From Sodalinema lacuna_A (GTDB taxonomy: Bacteria; Cyanobacteriota; Cyanobacteriia; Cyanobacteriales; Geitlerinemataceae): a stretch of 64,000 nucleotides of DNA. Both the position numbers and the translations under genes were made by a program. Below are positions 44,299 to 52,875 of the stretch, piece by piece; positions within the stretch are counted from its first letter, which is position 1, and each line of letters starts with the position of its first letter. The notes under the pieces are model-generated. The model did not search any database. It saw only the letters and a list, made by a program, of their open reading frames with translations, and was not told the origin of the DNA. The stretch lies in the NCBI GenBank assembly GCA_900149785.2, contig FSSI02000001.1, forward strand, positions 62,001 to 126,000, written 5' to 3'.

Positions 44299-46224
44299 AT
44301 GAGTACGTCGTCTGGTTGTGGCTGTCACGAGACAGCCAGTTCCCCGTCTCAGGATCAGGCTCATCGCTTCCCCTGGGGAGAGTTTGGACTCTTGGGAGTT
44401 GCGATCGCCTGGTTTGGGGTGGGCCTCGTCCTCTCGGTACGGGAGATGCTTCCCCTGTGGGGGGAATGGTTGTGGTTTATTCCCGCCTATCTCTGGGTGG
44501 GTTGGGGGGTGCTGACGACCGCCGGCCGACGACTGGTGAAGGGAAAGGCCCTCGATGAGAATTTCTTGATGGCTATTGCGACTGTCGGGGCGATCGCCAT
44601 TGGGGAATTGCCCGAAGCCTTAGCGGTGATGCTGTTTTACCGCTTGGGGGAAGCCATCCAGGATCTGGCGGTCGATCGCTCTCGTGATTCGATTCGCGCC
44701 CTGTTGGCGATTCGCCCGGATCTCGCCAACCTGAAAACGGCGGCGGGCCTCGAACCGGTCCCCCCAGAGTCGGTGGCGGTGGGGGCAGAGATTCTTGTTA
44801 AACCGGGTGAGCGGGTTCCCCTTGATGGGGAGGTTCTCTCCGGGGAGAGTTATCTCGATACCTCGGCCTTAACAGGGGAATCCGTCCCGCGATCGGTGAA
44901 AGCTGGTGAGGGGGTGTTGGCGGGGTCGATTAACCAAACTGGGGCGTTGACGGTGCGGGTGACTCGTCCCTTTGGGGAATCGTCCCTGGTGCGGATTCTG
45001 GAATTAGTCGAACAGGCCCGCCAGCAGAAAGCCCCGACGGAGAAGTTTATTAGCCGGTTTGCGCGTCGCTATACGCCGATTGTGGTGGCCTTGGCGGTGG
45101 CGATCGCCTTGATTCCGCCTCTACTGGGAGGGAGTTTGACGCAATGGGGGTATCGGGCTTTGGTGTTGTTGGTGATCTCTTGCCCCTGTAGCTTAGTGGT
45201 GAGTATTCCTTTGGGCTATTTTGGAGGCATTGGCGGGGCAGCCAAACAAGGAATTTTGCTGAAAGGATCGGTGTTTCTCGATCGCCTTACCGACGTTTCT
45301 ACCGTGGTCTTTGACAAAACTGGAACGCTCACCGAAGGCAGTTTTGAGGTGACTCAGGTTGAGGCGAACCCACCCTGGGATGAAGATACGCTTCTCCATT
45401 ACAGTGCGATCGCCGAGTCCCAATCCACTCACCCCATCGCTCAATCCATTGGCCGGGCTTGGACTGGCCCCCTCGACTCCGACTTGTTGCAGACCGTTCA
45501 GGAATATCCCGGTCGGGGCTTACGGGCGACCTTGACAAATTCTAAAGTCTGTGATATAGACATCGGCAACGAACGGCTCTTCCAAGAGTTGGGCCTAACC
45601 CCTTTGCCGACGTCCCAAGGCTCAGGAACGCGGGTGCGGGTAGCCTTTGATGGGCAAGATGCGGGAACCATTGAGGTGGCCGATCGCCTACGAGACGATG
45701 CCCCCCAAGCGATTCAGGAGTTGCGAGATCAGGGCATCCAACGGATTATTTTGCTCACCGGAGACCATCAAACCGTGGCCCAAGCCGTCGGCGATCGCCT
45801 CGGTCTCGATGAGGTTTATAGCGAACTGCTCCCGGAAGACAAAGCCAAGCTCCTAGAGCGGTGGCTACGTGAGCCGAGAGGACCGGGAGCGGTGATTTTT
45901 GTAGGAGATGGCATTAACGACGCGCCAGCCCTAGCCCTAGCTGACGTAGGGGTAGCTATGGGGGGGTTAGGCTCCGATGCCGCCATTGAAACGGCGGATG
46001 TGGTGTTAATGGAGGATTCCCCGGCCAAACTGGTGCAGGCGATCGCCATCTCCCATCGCACTCGTGCCATTGTCTGGCAAAATATCATTCTGTCTCTTGC
46101 CGTCAAACTACTGGTGATTATCTTGGGAACCCTCGGTTTAGCTGGACTCTGGGAAGCCATCATCGCTGATGTTGGTGTGGCCCTGGTCGCGGTGGCCAAT
46201 GCAACCCGAGCAGCGAAGGGATAA
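44299..46224 (+). CDS. Heavy-metal P-type ATPase (P1B, Zn/Cd/Pb-like)
   Basis: A 641-residue metal pump. It lacks an N-terminal HMA domain but has a short GCGCH motif at residues 7-11 that could bind metal. The membrane metal site CPC (Cys295-Cys297) is followed by SLVVSIPLGYFGGIGGAAKQG, a pattern seen in Zn/Cd/Pb rather than copper pumps. TGES lies in the actuator domain, the phosphorylated Asp339 in DKTGTLTEG, and GDGINDAPALALADVG closes the hinge. It probably exports Zn2+ or Cd2+ (inference). No ArsR/SmtB-type regulator gene is adjacent. The end of the gene is followed directly by the heptamer repeats. Confidence 0.95.
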   Translation: MSTSSGCGCHETASSPSQDQAHRFPWGEFGLLGVAIAWFGVGLVLSVREMLPLWGEWLWFIPAYLWVGWGVLTTAGRRLVKGKALDENFLMAIATVGAIAIGELPEALAVMLFYRLGEAIQDLAVDRSRDSIRALLAIRPDLANLKTAAGLEPVPPESVAVGAEILVKPGERVPLDGEVLSGESYLDTSALTGESVPRSVKAGEGVLAGSINQTGALTVRVTRPFGESSLVRILELVEQARQQKAPTEKFISRFARRYTPIVVALAVAIALIPPLLGGSLTQWGYRALVLLVISCPCSLVVSIPLGYFGGIGGAAKQGILLKGSVFLDRLTDVSTVVFDKTGTLTEGSFEVTQVEANPPWDEDTLLHYSAIAESQSTHPIAQSIGRAWTGPLDSDLLQTVQEYPGRGLRATLTNSKVCDIDIGNERLFQELGLTPLPTSQGSGTRVRVAFDGQDAGTIEVADRLRDDAPQAIQELRDQGIQRIILLTGDHQTVAQAVGDRLGLDEVYSELLPEDKAKLLERWLREPRGPGAVIFVGDGINDAPALALADVGVAMGGLGSDAAIETADVVLMEDSPAKLVQAIAISHRTRAIVWQNIILSLAVKLLVIILGTLGLAGLWEAIIADVGVALVAVANATRAAKG

Positions 46225-46680
46225 GGAGGCAAGAGGCAAGAGGCAAGAGGCAAGAGGCAANNNNNNNNNNNNNNNNNNNNNNNNNNNNNNNNNNNNNNNN
46301 NNNNNNNNNNNNNNNNNNNNNNNNNNNNNNNNNNNNNNNNNNNNNNNNNNNNNNNNNNNNNNNNNNNNNNNNNNNNNNNNNNNNNNNNNNNNNNNNNNNN
46401 NNNNNNNNNNNNNNNNNNNNNNNNNNNNNNNNNNNNNNNNNNNNNNNNNNNNNNNNNNNNNNNNNNNNNNNNNNNNNNNNNNNNNNNNNNNNNNNNNNNN
46501 NNNNNNNNNNNNNNNNNNNNNNNNNNNNNNNNNNNNNNNNNNNNNNNNNNNNNNNNNNNNNNNNNNNNNNNNNNNNNNNNAGGCAAGAGGCAAAAGGCAA
46601 GAGGCAAAAGGCAAGAGGGAGGTTCTCCCCTGTTCCCTGTTCCCTGTTCCCTATTCCCTGTTCCCTATTCCCTATTCCCT
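46225..46680. repeat. Heptanucleotide repeat array containing an assembly gap
   Basis: AGGCAAG 7-mers run from about 46227 into a block of 320 N (46261-46580) and continue after it to about 46618. A second set in reverse orientation (TTCCCTG/TTCCCTA, about 46626-46680) ends within the coding tail of the ABC gene. The N block has the same repeat on both flanks, so the gap is likely collapsed repeat sequence. Its true length and content are unknown. Confidence 0.92.
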
Positions 46681-47624
46681 TCTTTATCCATCGAAATTGG
46701 CTTAGCATTGCCTCCAACTTGTTGGACAAAGAACTCTTCAAGGCTGCGACGGGAGGAATTGAGGCGTAGGAGTTTGCCGCCGAGGAGGTTGAGGCTGGCG
46801 AGGAAGTCGGGTAACTCGCCCTGAAGGGTTCCTTGCCAGTCACCTTTATCAAATTCGAGATCGGGGAGCCATTTCTGTAAGACCTCAGCCGTGCCGCCAT
46901 GACCGTAGACACGATAGCGATCGCCGGTTCCGAGGAGTTCGTCAGGAGACCCAGTGCAACGGAGTTCGCCGTCACAGAGGATGGCCACGCGATCGCAAAT
47001 CACCTCCACATCCGAGAGAATATGACTGTTGAAAAAAATGGTTTTGCCCTGGGATTTCAAAGACAGGATAATTTCGCGCATCTGATAGCGGCCGAGGGGA
47101 TCGAGTCCTGACATCGGCTCATCGAGGAAGACCACTTCAGGATTACCCACCAGAGCCTGAGCCATGCCAACCCGTTGTAACATCCCCTTAGAATACTCCC
47201 GCAGAGGTTTGCGGCGGGCCGTCTTTTGGCCAATTCCCACCCAGTCGAGGAGTTGGCTAATCCGCCGCGAGCGATCGGGTTCGCCGAGGTTGAACAATCC
47301 CGCCATAAAGGTGAGAAATTCCCAGGCCGTGAGACTGTCGTAGAAATAGGGATTTTCCGGGAGATAGCCGACAAACTGACGCACCGCGCGATCGCCCAGA
47401 GGACGGCCCAACAACGTCCCACGACCCGACGTTGGACGAACAATCCCTAACAACATTTTCAGCAGCGTGGTTTTGCCGGCCCCATTGGGACCGAGTAAGC
47501 CAAAGGTTTGTCCTTGGGAAACGCTTAGGGAACACCGTTTGAGAGATGTCACCGTTTGGTTGAGCCAAAAGCCGGTGCGATAGCTTTTGGTTAGATCTAC
47601 GGTTTCAACAACAAAGGGAGTCAT
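46665..47624 (-). CDS. ABC transporter ATP-binding protein without adjacent permease
   Basis: A 319-residue ATPase from ATG 47624 (MTPFVVETVDLTKSYRTGFW). Frame extends upstream to 47672 but only through repeat-derived sequence. Walker A is GPNGAGKTT, the Q-loop region is VGYLPENPYFYD, the signature YSKGMLQRVG is degenerate in its second glycine region, Walker B is EVVFLDEPMSGLD and the switch histidine is FFNSHILSD. It belongs to the NatA/CcmA-like group. Such ATPases usually have a permease gene next to them. None is visible, and the downstream side is the repeat array with the N gap. The last residues (SMDKEGNRE) are encoded by repeat DNA. Confidence 0.9.
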   Translation of the reverse strand: MTPFVVETVDLTKSYRTGFWLNQTVTSLKRCSLSVSQGQTFGLLGPNGAGKTTLLKMLLGIVRPTSGRGTLLGRPLGDRAVRQFVGYLPENPYFYDSLTAWEFLTFMAGLFNLGEPDRSRRISQLLDWVGIGQKTARRKPLREYSKGMLQRVGMAQALVGNPEVVFLDEPMSGLDPLGRYQMREIILSLKSQGKTIFFNSHILSDVEVICDRVAILCDGELRCTGSPDELLGTGDRYRVYGHGGTAEVLQKWLPDLEFDKGDWQGTLQGELPDFLASLNLLGGKLLRLNSSRRSLEEFFVQQVGGNAKPISMDKEGNRE

Positions 47625-47627
47625 AGG

Positions 47628-47675
47628 AGGAGGCAAGCGGCGATAGGCAAAAGGCAAGCTAACAAGAGGCAATAG
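47628..47675. repeat. Short degenerate heptamer repeat (AGGCAAN family)
   Basis: AGGCAAG, AGGCAAA and AGGCAAT units upstream of the ABC ATPase start. It is a diverged member of the family seen at 24.5, 41.7 and 46.3 kb. Confidence 0.8.
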
Positions 47676-47750
47676 GCAGAAGTTGCCCCTAGTCCCTCAC
47701 AAGAGGGGAGACGTCTATTGGTTTGGATTGTAGAACATTCATACGACAAA

Positions 47751-47785
47751 ACGGGAGCTGATCGGCGATCGGCTCCCGTTTTTTT
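47751..47785. terminator. Rho-independent terminator between M23 and ABC genes
   Basis: An 8-bp perfect stem (ACGGGAGC / GCTCCCGT, 47751-47758 and 47772-47779) is followed by seven T on the plus strand and by TTTT on the minus strand. The M23 gene ends 54 bp away on the minus strand, so it may serve that gene in reverse. No plus-strand gene ends nearby, and the better U-tract faces that way. Confidence 0.75.
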
Positions 47786-47838
47786 CCTCACACACCACTA
47801 CTCCGCCCTAAACCGCTAGAGTTCAGGGGTTTCGTAGC

Positions 47839-50208
47839 CTACCGAGGCAAGAACGCCATCGGGTCTGTTGCTCCTTGGCCGGGACGGTGAATCTCGAAAT
47901 GGAGGTGGGGACCGGTACTAAAGCCGGTGCTGCCCATTTCGGCGATTTGTTGTCCTTGAGCCACGTTTTCCCCTTCACTCACCAAATTACGGTTGTTGTG
48001 AGCATACAGGGTCAAACTGCCGTCAGGATGGGTGATTTCCACTAAGTTACCGTAGCCACCGGAGTTCCAACGGGAATAGGTGACGGTTCCGGGAGCAGCT
48101 GCCACGATGGGAGTTCCGACGGGACCGGCAACGTCAATGCCTCGGTGCATCCGACCCCAACGCCAGCCGTAGCCAGAGGTGAACACACCCTGAGCGGGCC
48201 AGATGTAGCCGTCGAAGACTTCTGCGGCTTGTTGTTGGGGTTTGGGAAGATACGCGCCGGAGGAGGGCAAGCTCGGGATTTCCGGGGACACAGAACGCGG
48301 CTCCATGATGGGGGCGTAGTTTTGCGATCCCATCGGTGCGACCGCTACCTTGTCCTCGTCATCCGTTGAGGTGCTGGCTAACTCGGTGTCGGTAGAACGA
48401 GCTTCGGAGGCTTGTCGTTCGGCTGCGTGAACTGAGGCTACCTGTTCGCGATCGAATTGGGGGTTGTTGTGTTCGCGGACGGTTCCGAGACTGCGATCGC
48501 TGTCATCGACATAAGTCACAGCGTCCGCAGTTTCCGTCTGACCCGAGTTGGGGGCAGGTTGTGAGTTGCCTTCGCTACGACGAACCCGGTTTCTCAGACG
48601 AGAAATATCTGCCCGCAGATTTTCGTTAGCGACTTCAGTTGCGATTTCAGGACCGTCAACTGTTGATTCTGTCCCAACGGCGACAAGGTTGGTGTCCGGG
48701 TTGGTTTCGGGGTTGGTGTTGGCGTCAGTGGCTTGAGTATCAGTGGCTTGAGTATCAGTGGCTTGAGTATCAGTGGCTTCAAGATCCGTATTTGGAGCCA
48801 GAGCCACGTCATTGGACTCATCTCTCGCCGTCGGGATGGCTAAATCCAACCGTTGTTTCTTAGGCGGTGCTGCGGCTACACGAGATGTTTGTCCACCGAA
48901 GACTTCAACGGGAGCCGATCGCCGAGCCACTCGTTTAGGAATGTTGAGACGTTGTCCGGCGGTAATTTCGTTGGGATTGTCGAGATTGTTGGCGCGAGCA
49001 ATCTCATCAATGCTGGTGTCATGTTCGTTAGCCAAGCTGATTAGGGTTTCCCCTGGACGAACCTCATGAGGTTCGACGGCTTGGACGGTTTCAGGTTCGC
49101 GCTCTAGGAAGGAACGATTGAGGCGAATGCCGGATTCCTCGGTGTTGAGGCGGTCGGAGTTCAGGGCGCTCAGGGTGGGGGTTCGAGAGAGGGATGTCTC
49201 GCTGTCTGTGGCGCTGTCTATGGCGCTGTCTATGGCGCTGTCTATGGCGCTGTCTGTGGCGCTCTGCGTGACCCGATCGGGTGAACCCAAGATGGGGGCC
49301 TCAACTGTGGATGTAGCGCTAGGCTGTTTATCTGGGTTCAGACCGCCGACTCCGGTGTAACTCGATAGGCTCTCGGGTTGACCTTCAGAAGCCGTTTCAC
49401 GAGCCGTCAGTCGTGAGAGCTTGTCGTGGGTGTTTACTACGCTCAACGGGGCGGTAGAACGGCTACGGGCCGCGATATTGTTGTTTCGAGTCTCATTGCC
49501 CAGAGTCTCATTGCCCAGAGTCTCATTGCCCAGAGTTTCATCACTCAGGTTAGAGCTAGAGTCAGCGGGTGTTGTGGATGTGATCTGGGTGGGTTGGCGA
49601 TCGCGATCGTCCACTTCAGCCACGGCGGGAGAGGGTTCTGGGGCGATGATCTCCCGAGGGGGATAAACCATAGTATCGGTGACAGGGATTCTCAGAACTT
49701 CACCGATTTCGAGAGGCGTTTCGATCGAGGGTAAGCCGTTGGCCGTTGCGATCGCCCCGGCTGTCACCTCATAAGCATTGGCGATACGCCATAGGGTGTG
49801 ACCACTTTGAACTACATGAGTCACATGCTCTTGAACTGGCTCCTGAGCCACGGGGGCTTGGGAGGTGTTATGGGAAGTAGTGTCAGAATTCGTATAGCTT
49901 ACGGGGGTTTCAGCCGCCGTTAGATCAACTTTTTCAAGCTGATTTTCAGGGATGACCGCCGTTTTGTCGAGAGTGGGCGGCATCAGGGTTGGAGCAGATT
50001 TGACGACGGGTTCAGCGGCAACCGCAGCGTCATCAGCTAAACCGACAGCCGAGGCTCCCATCGAAATGGCAAGACCAAGGACGGCAGCTGAGGTTCTAAC
50101 CCGCCGATGTTGTTCCGGTACCGAGGCACGGAAGGGATCAGATCCGAGATGAGCTTGTAGCTCGTTCAAGGAAGCGGGGGGGTTGTGATGTGGGAACGCT
50201 CGTTTCAA
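47839..50208 (-). CDS. LysM-containing M23 peptidoglycan endopeptidase
   Basis: A 789-residue protein with a TTG start at 50208. A perfect AGGAGG lies 6 nt upstream (50215-50220) and decides the start over a TTG 18 nt further up. A hydrophobic segment (SAAVLGLAISMGASAVG) is an export signal. Two LysM modules bind the wall: HVVQSGHTLWRIANAYEVT and HEVRPGETLISLANEHDTS. The C-terminal M23 domain has GYGWRWGRMHRGIDVAGPVG (Zn-binding His, Asp) and the terminal HLHFEIH. It cleaves cross-bridges in peptidoglycan and could shape septa or hormogonia. Disordered linkers carry in-frame DNA repeats giving NETLG, SAID and TDTQA units. Confidence 0.94.
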   Translation of the reverse strand: MKRAFPHHNPPASLNELQAHLGSDPFRASVPEQHRRVRTSAAVLGLAISMGASAVGLADDAAVAAEPVVKSAPTLMPPTLDKTAVIPENQLEKVDLTAAETPVSYTNSDTTSHNTSQAPVAQEPVQEHVTHVVQSGHTLWRIANAYEVTAGAIATANGLPSIETPLEIGEVLRIPVTDTMVYPPREIIAPEPSPAVAEVDDRDRQPTQITSTTPADSSSNLSDETLGNETLGNETLGNETRNNNIAARSRSTAPLSVVNTHDKLSRLTARETASEGQPESLSSYTGVGGLNPDKQPSATSTVEAPILGSPDRVTQSATDSAIDSAIDSAIDSATDSETSLSRTPTLSALNSDRLNTEESGIRLNRSFLEREPETVQAVEPHEVRPGETLISLANEHDTSIDEIARANNLDNPNEITAGQRLNIPKRVARRSAPVEVFGGQTSRVAAAPPKKQRLDLAIPTARDESNDVALAPNTDLEATDTQATDTQATDTQATDANTNPETNPDTNLVAVGTESTVDGPEIATEVANENLRADISRLRNRVRRSEGNSQPAPNSGQTETADAVTYVDDSDRSLGTVREHNNPQFDREQVASVHAAERQASEARSTDTELASTSTDDEDKVAVAPMGSQNYAPIMEPRSVSPEIPSLPSSGAYLPKPQQQAAEVFDGYIWPAQGVFTSGYGWRWGRMHRGIDVAGPVGTPIVAAAPGTVTYSRWNSGGYGNLVEITHPDGSLTLYAHNNRNLVSEGENVAQGQQIAEMGSTGFSTGPHLHFEIHRPGQGATDPMAFLPR

Positions 50209-50690
50209 GAACGACCTCCTAGACAATAAGCGTGTGAGTTACAGTCGGTCGGGGGTGCGACCTTGGAAAGCAGACAGTGATCGCGATCACGTTAAATTTG
50301 CGATTCAGGTCACTGACGGCAGAGATGCTTAGGACAGGTTACCCCGATTTTCCAATTTACACAAGGTTACAAAGCTGTAAACCTTGTCCAGAGGTGATTT
50401 CGAGCCGTGAGACTAGCCCAGCGATGCTGCTTTGACTCAGGGATTTGGGTCATGTTCGGCGATATTCGTCTCAACCAGACTCTTTGGTTGAATGTCCTTG
50501 AACCCATAGGATGGCCTGTTAAAGCGTATCGACGAAACTTTAAGCCGAATTTGGTCACAACGGCAACTGGTCTTTGACGGACTCCGATGCTGTTGTTAAC
50601 GATAATTATTTTGTTTTTTGTAATCAATAAAACTCTCTAAGCTCTTACTGTTAGGGGATTCAAGCTAATAAACTATGTAATTTGTGTTGA
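50209..50690 (-). promoter_or_regulatory. Long structured leader of the M23 gene (possible riboswitch)
   Basis: About 480 bp upstream of the start hold no supported ORF. On the minus strand there is an 11-bp hairpin with one bulge (50361-50387), and a CG-rich hairpin (about 50245-50260) near the start. In cyanobacteria and other bacteria, LysM/M23 genes are often controlled by c-di-AMP (ydaO) riboswitches. The motif GCCGAAC followed by CCGTCAG-like blocks occurs in this leader, but I could not reconstruct a full ydaO structure by eye, so the identity is a suggestion. Confidence 0.3.
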
Positions 50691-50697
50691 ACAAAAT

Positions 50698-50729
50698 AGC
50701 GATCGCAACCCCGAACAACTGCGATCGCT
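50698..50729. other. Perfect inverted repeat of two HIP1 sites
   Basis: Two GCGATCGC octamers with flanking A/T form a 10-bp perfect inverted repeat (50698-50707 and 50720-50729) with a 12-nt loop. The hairpin is 69 bp after trmL on the minus strand and may act as a weak terminator. Confidence 0.75.
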
Positions 50730-50797
50730 TTAACAATAGAAATTTCTTATCATTGCCACAAGGGCGAGAATGCCCCGCCCCTGGGGGTTTGACCCTC

Positions 50798-51298
50798 CTA
50801 GGGGGTTTCACCCCTCGGGGCGCTGAGGGTTCCCAGTTGACGCAAACATTCAAACAGCCCTAAAGCCGCACTGACGGAGAGGTTTAGGCTACGTACCCGA
50901 GATTCAAACATAGGAATATGAACAGTCTCTTCACATTCAGCGAGAGTGTCATCAGAGAGGCCTTCAGTTTCACTACCAAACAACAACCAATCATCATCCC
51001 GAAAGGCGAATTCTGTATAAGAACAACGGCCACGAGTACTAAATCCAATCCAGCGGCCCGATTGACGGCGGCTGTGGTTGCGGAATTGCGGCAACGAATC
51101 ATGGATCGTCCAGTTCACATATTGCCAATAATCGAGGCCGGCCCGCTTGAGGTAGCGATCGCTCATCTCAAATCCGAGAGGCGCCACGAGATGAAGAGGG
51201 GTTCGGGTGGCCGCACAAGTCCGAGCAATATTGCCCGTATTCGGGGGAATTTGCGGGTTAACCAGAACCATTTGGGGGATAGGGCTAGATAACGTCAA
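50798..51298 (-). CDS. trmL: tRNA (cytidine(34)-2'-O)-methyltransferase
   Basis: A 166-residue SPOUT methyltransferase of normal TrmL length. Signature blocks are MVLVNPQIPPNTGNIARTCA near the N-terminus, then LLFGSETEGLSDDTL, VHIPMFESRVRSLNLSVSAA (the knot and SAM-binding turns). It methylates the wobble nucleotide of some tRNA(Leu) with SAM as donor. Another start at the second Met (residue 10) is possible. The downstream gene on this strand is the M23 gene, far away. Confidence 0.93.
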   Translation of the reverse strand: MTLSSPIPQMVLVNPQIPPNTGNIARTCAATRTPLHLVAPLGFEMSDRYLKRAGLDYWQYVNWTIHDSLPQFRNHSRRQSGRWIGFSTRGRCSYTEFAFRDDDWLLFGSETEGLSDDTLAECEETVHIPMFESRVRSLNLSVSAALGLFECLRQLGTLSAPRGETP

Positions 51299-51368
51299 GA
51301 GTCTACCAAATTAAACAGCATTTTCTGGGATTTTACGCGATCATCTCCCATCAGCCTAGGCGATCGCC

Positions 51369-51402
51369 GGCACAACTCCCGGTTAAAACCCAGGAGTTGG
51401 CC
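51369..51402. other. Imperfect inverted repeat between gshA-type gene and trmL
   Basis: GGC, a bulged A, CAACTCC, then a 13-nt centre with its own 4-bp stem (GGTT/AACC), then GGAGTTG and GCC. There is no T-tract on either side, so it is not a typical terminator; a protein-binding operator or RNA-processing hairpin is possible. Confidence 0.65.
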
Positions 51403-51480
51403 CCGTTCCATCGATAGGTTTTGCTAATCGCCAATTCCTGAAGCCGAAAATTGATGATTCAGCCCGCAAAATCGCAAAAA

Positions 51481-52632
51481 TCAGGCCGCCATCAGGCTAC
51501 ATAACTGATCTTCGAGATCCTGTTCGCGGGCGATCGCTCCCTCAATCTCGCGCATCATCTGTTCACGAGGAGACGAACCCTGTTCGCAGGCCCGTCGCCA
51601 TTGCTGGGCCGGGTTTCCCTCTCGCAAAATCCGCTGAACCGGGGAGAGGAAGCAACGAATCCCCTTAGACTTAGCCAGAGGCAGGATCTCAGCATACAAC
51701 TCCTCGATCCAATCCCGAGCCAGGATTTCTCGTCCATCTTGCCAATGGCGTAATGTGGCATCGAGGCTATCTTTGGCGGCGGCCTGCTCATTGGCCATGG
51801 TGAGGGCCAGCAAGTCCTCACTGCGGTGGCTGGCCGGGAGCGTACTGCGTTCTAAGGGGTCGAGACTGGGATCGAGTAGGGTTTGCCAAATTCGCGCCTC
51901 TAGGAAGGCCATCACCGCCAGCAGGTCGATGGGGTCAACAATCAGATCGCAAATTCGCAGTTCTAGGCGATTCAGATTATAGGGACGGCGATCGCCGTTG
52001 GGACGCACTGAAATCCAAAGATGACGCACATTCTGCATCGTTCCCAGGTTTAACTGCTCTTGGGTCCAGTTGATGAAATGACCGTGACTCTCAAACAGGG
52101 GAACCGTTTGCGGAACTTGGGGAAACACAGACCAGCGGGTGGAGTCGTAGCCAGTGATTTCCCCATCGAGGAAGGGAGACGACGCACTCAAGGCCAGATA
52201 AAGAGGTGCTTCAACGCGAATCAGTCGCGCGGCCCGCATCAAGGCTTCCGGGTCACTGATACCGACGTTGATATGGACGCTGGCGGTGACCACTTTGGAC
52301 CCGTAAGACTGCTCGATGTAGTCGTGGTAGGGGTTACCGGGGTCAGAGCGGAAGAAGCGGCGACTATCTCCGAGAGAGAGAGTACTTCCGGGAATGAGGG
52401 TGTAATCGCCGAGGGTTTTGAGATAGTGACGCAACTGTTGTCGAGGTCGCACTAAATCACAGAGTAAAATATCGTAATCGCAAAAGGGAGCCGTGGTGTA
52501 CTCCACATTACGCGAGTCCGGTTCTCGGGAGAAGCGATCGAGATCGGCGACAATTCGATCAGACAGTCCCACAATGTCACCGGTGGGTGTTCCGGTGTAC
52601 ATTTCCACTTCAAAACCTTTGGATAAGAGCAT
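51481..52632 (-). CDS. gshA: Cyanobacterial-type glutamate-cysteine ligase
   Basis: A 383-residue protein from ATG 52632 (MLLSKGFEVEMYTGTPTGDI), matching the cyanobacterial GshA family length. Upstream in-frame residues to 52872 are not typical. Conserved blocks are EYTTAPFCDYDILLCDL, TLIPGSTLSLGD, ASVHINVGISDPEALM, ASSPFLDGEITGYDSTRWSV and RRPYNLNRLELRICDLI. It joins glutamate and cysteine using ATP, the first step of glutathione synthesis. gshB is not in the window. The gene is divergent from the three-gene nuclease-ATPase unit, with about 240 bp between. Confidence 0.88.
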   Translation of the reverse strand: MLLSKGFEVEMYTGTPTGDIVGLSDRIVADLDRFSREPDSRNVEYTTAPFCDYDILLCDLVRPRQQLRHYLKTLGDYTLIPGSTLSLGDSRRFFRSDPGNPYHDYIEQSYGSKVVTASVHINVGISDPEALMRAARLIRVEAPLYLALSASSPFLDGEITGYDSTRWSVFPQVPQTVPLFESHGHFINWTQEQLNLGTMQNVRHLWISVRPNGDRRPYNLNRLELRICDLIVDPIDLLAVMAFLEARIWQTLLDPSLDPLERSTLPASHRSEDLLALTMANEQAAAKDSLDATLRHWQDGREILARDWIEELYAEILPLAKSKGIRCFLSPVQRILREGNPAQQWRRACEQGSSPREQMMREIEGAIAREQDLEDQLCSLMAA

Positions 52633-52875
52633 GTGTTGTTCTGCCTGAAACGAGTGCGACATCGAAGAGCAATCTCTATGACGTGGTGGCGATCGCCCAC
52701 AAGCGAGCCACTCACCAAGGATTGAGCTTGTTGGCATTTTATCAAAGATGGCTCGATGACGGTGACGGAGTTGACGGTTCCCTGGGATTCTGTCTGGCTT
52801 GGGCTGGGCGGTTGGGGTACACTGATCCCATCCTCCCCGTCCGAGTTGGACGAGTCCCGCGTTAGGTTTCACGTT

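Noticed and set aside
52756..52875. 40-residue N-terminal extension of the winged-helix protein
   Set aside because: It overlaps the divergent promoter region, has no ribosome-binding site and its composition is unlike the rest.
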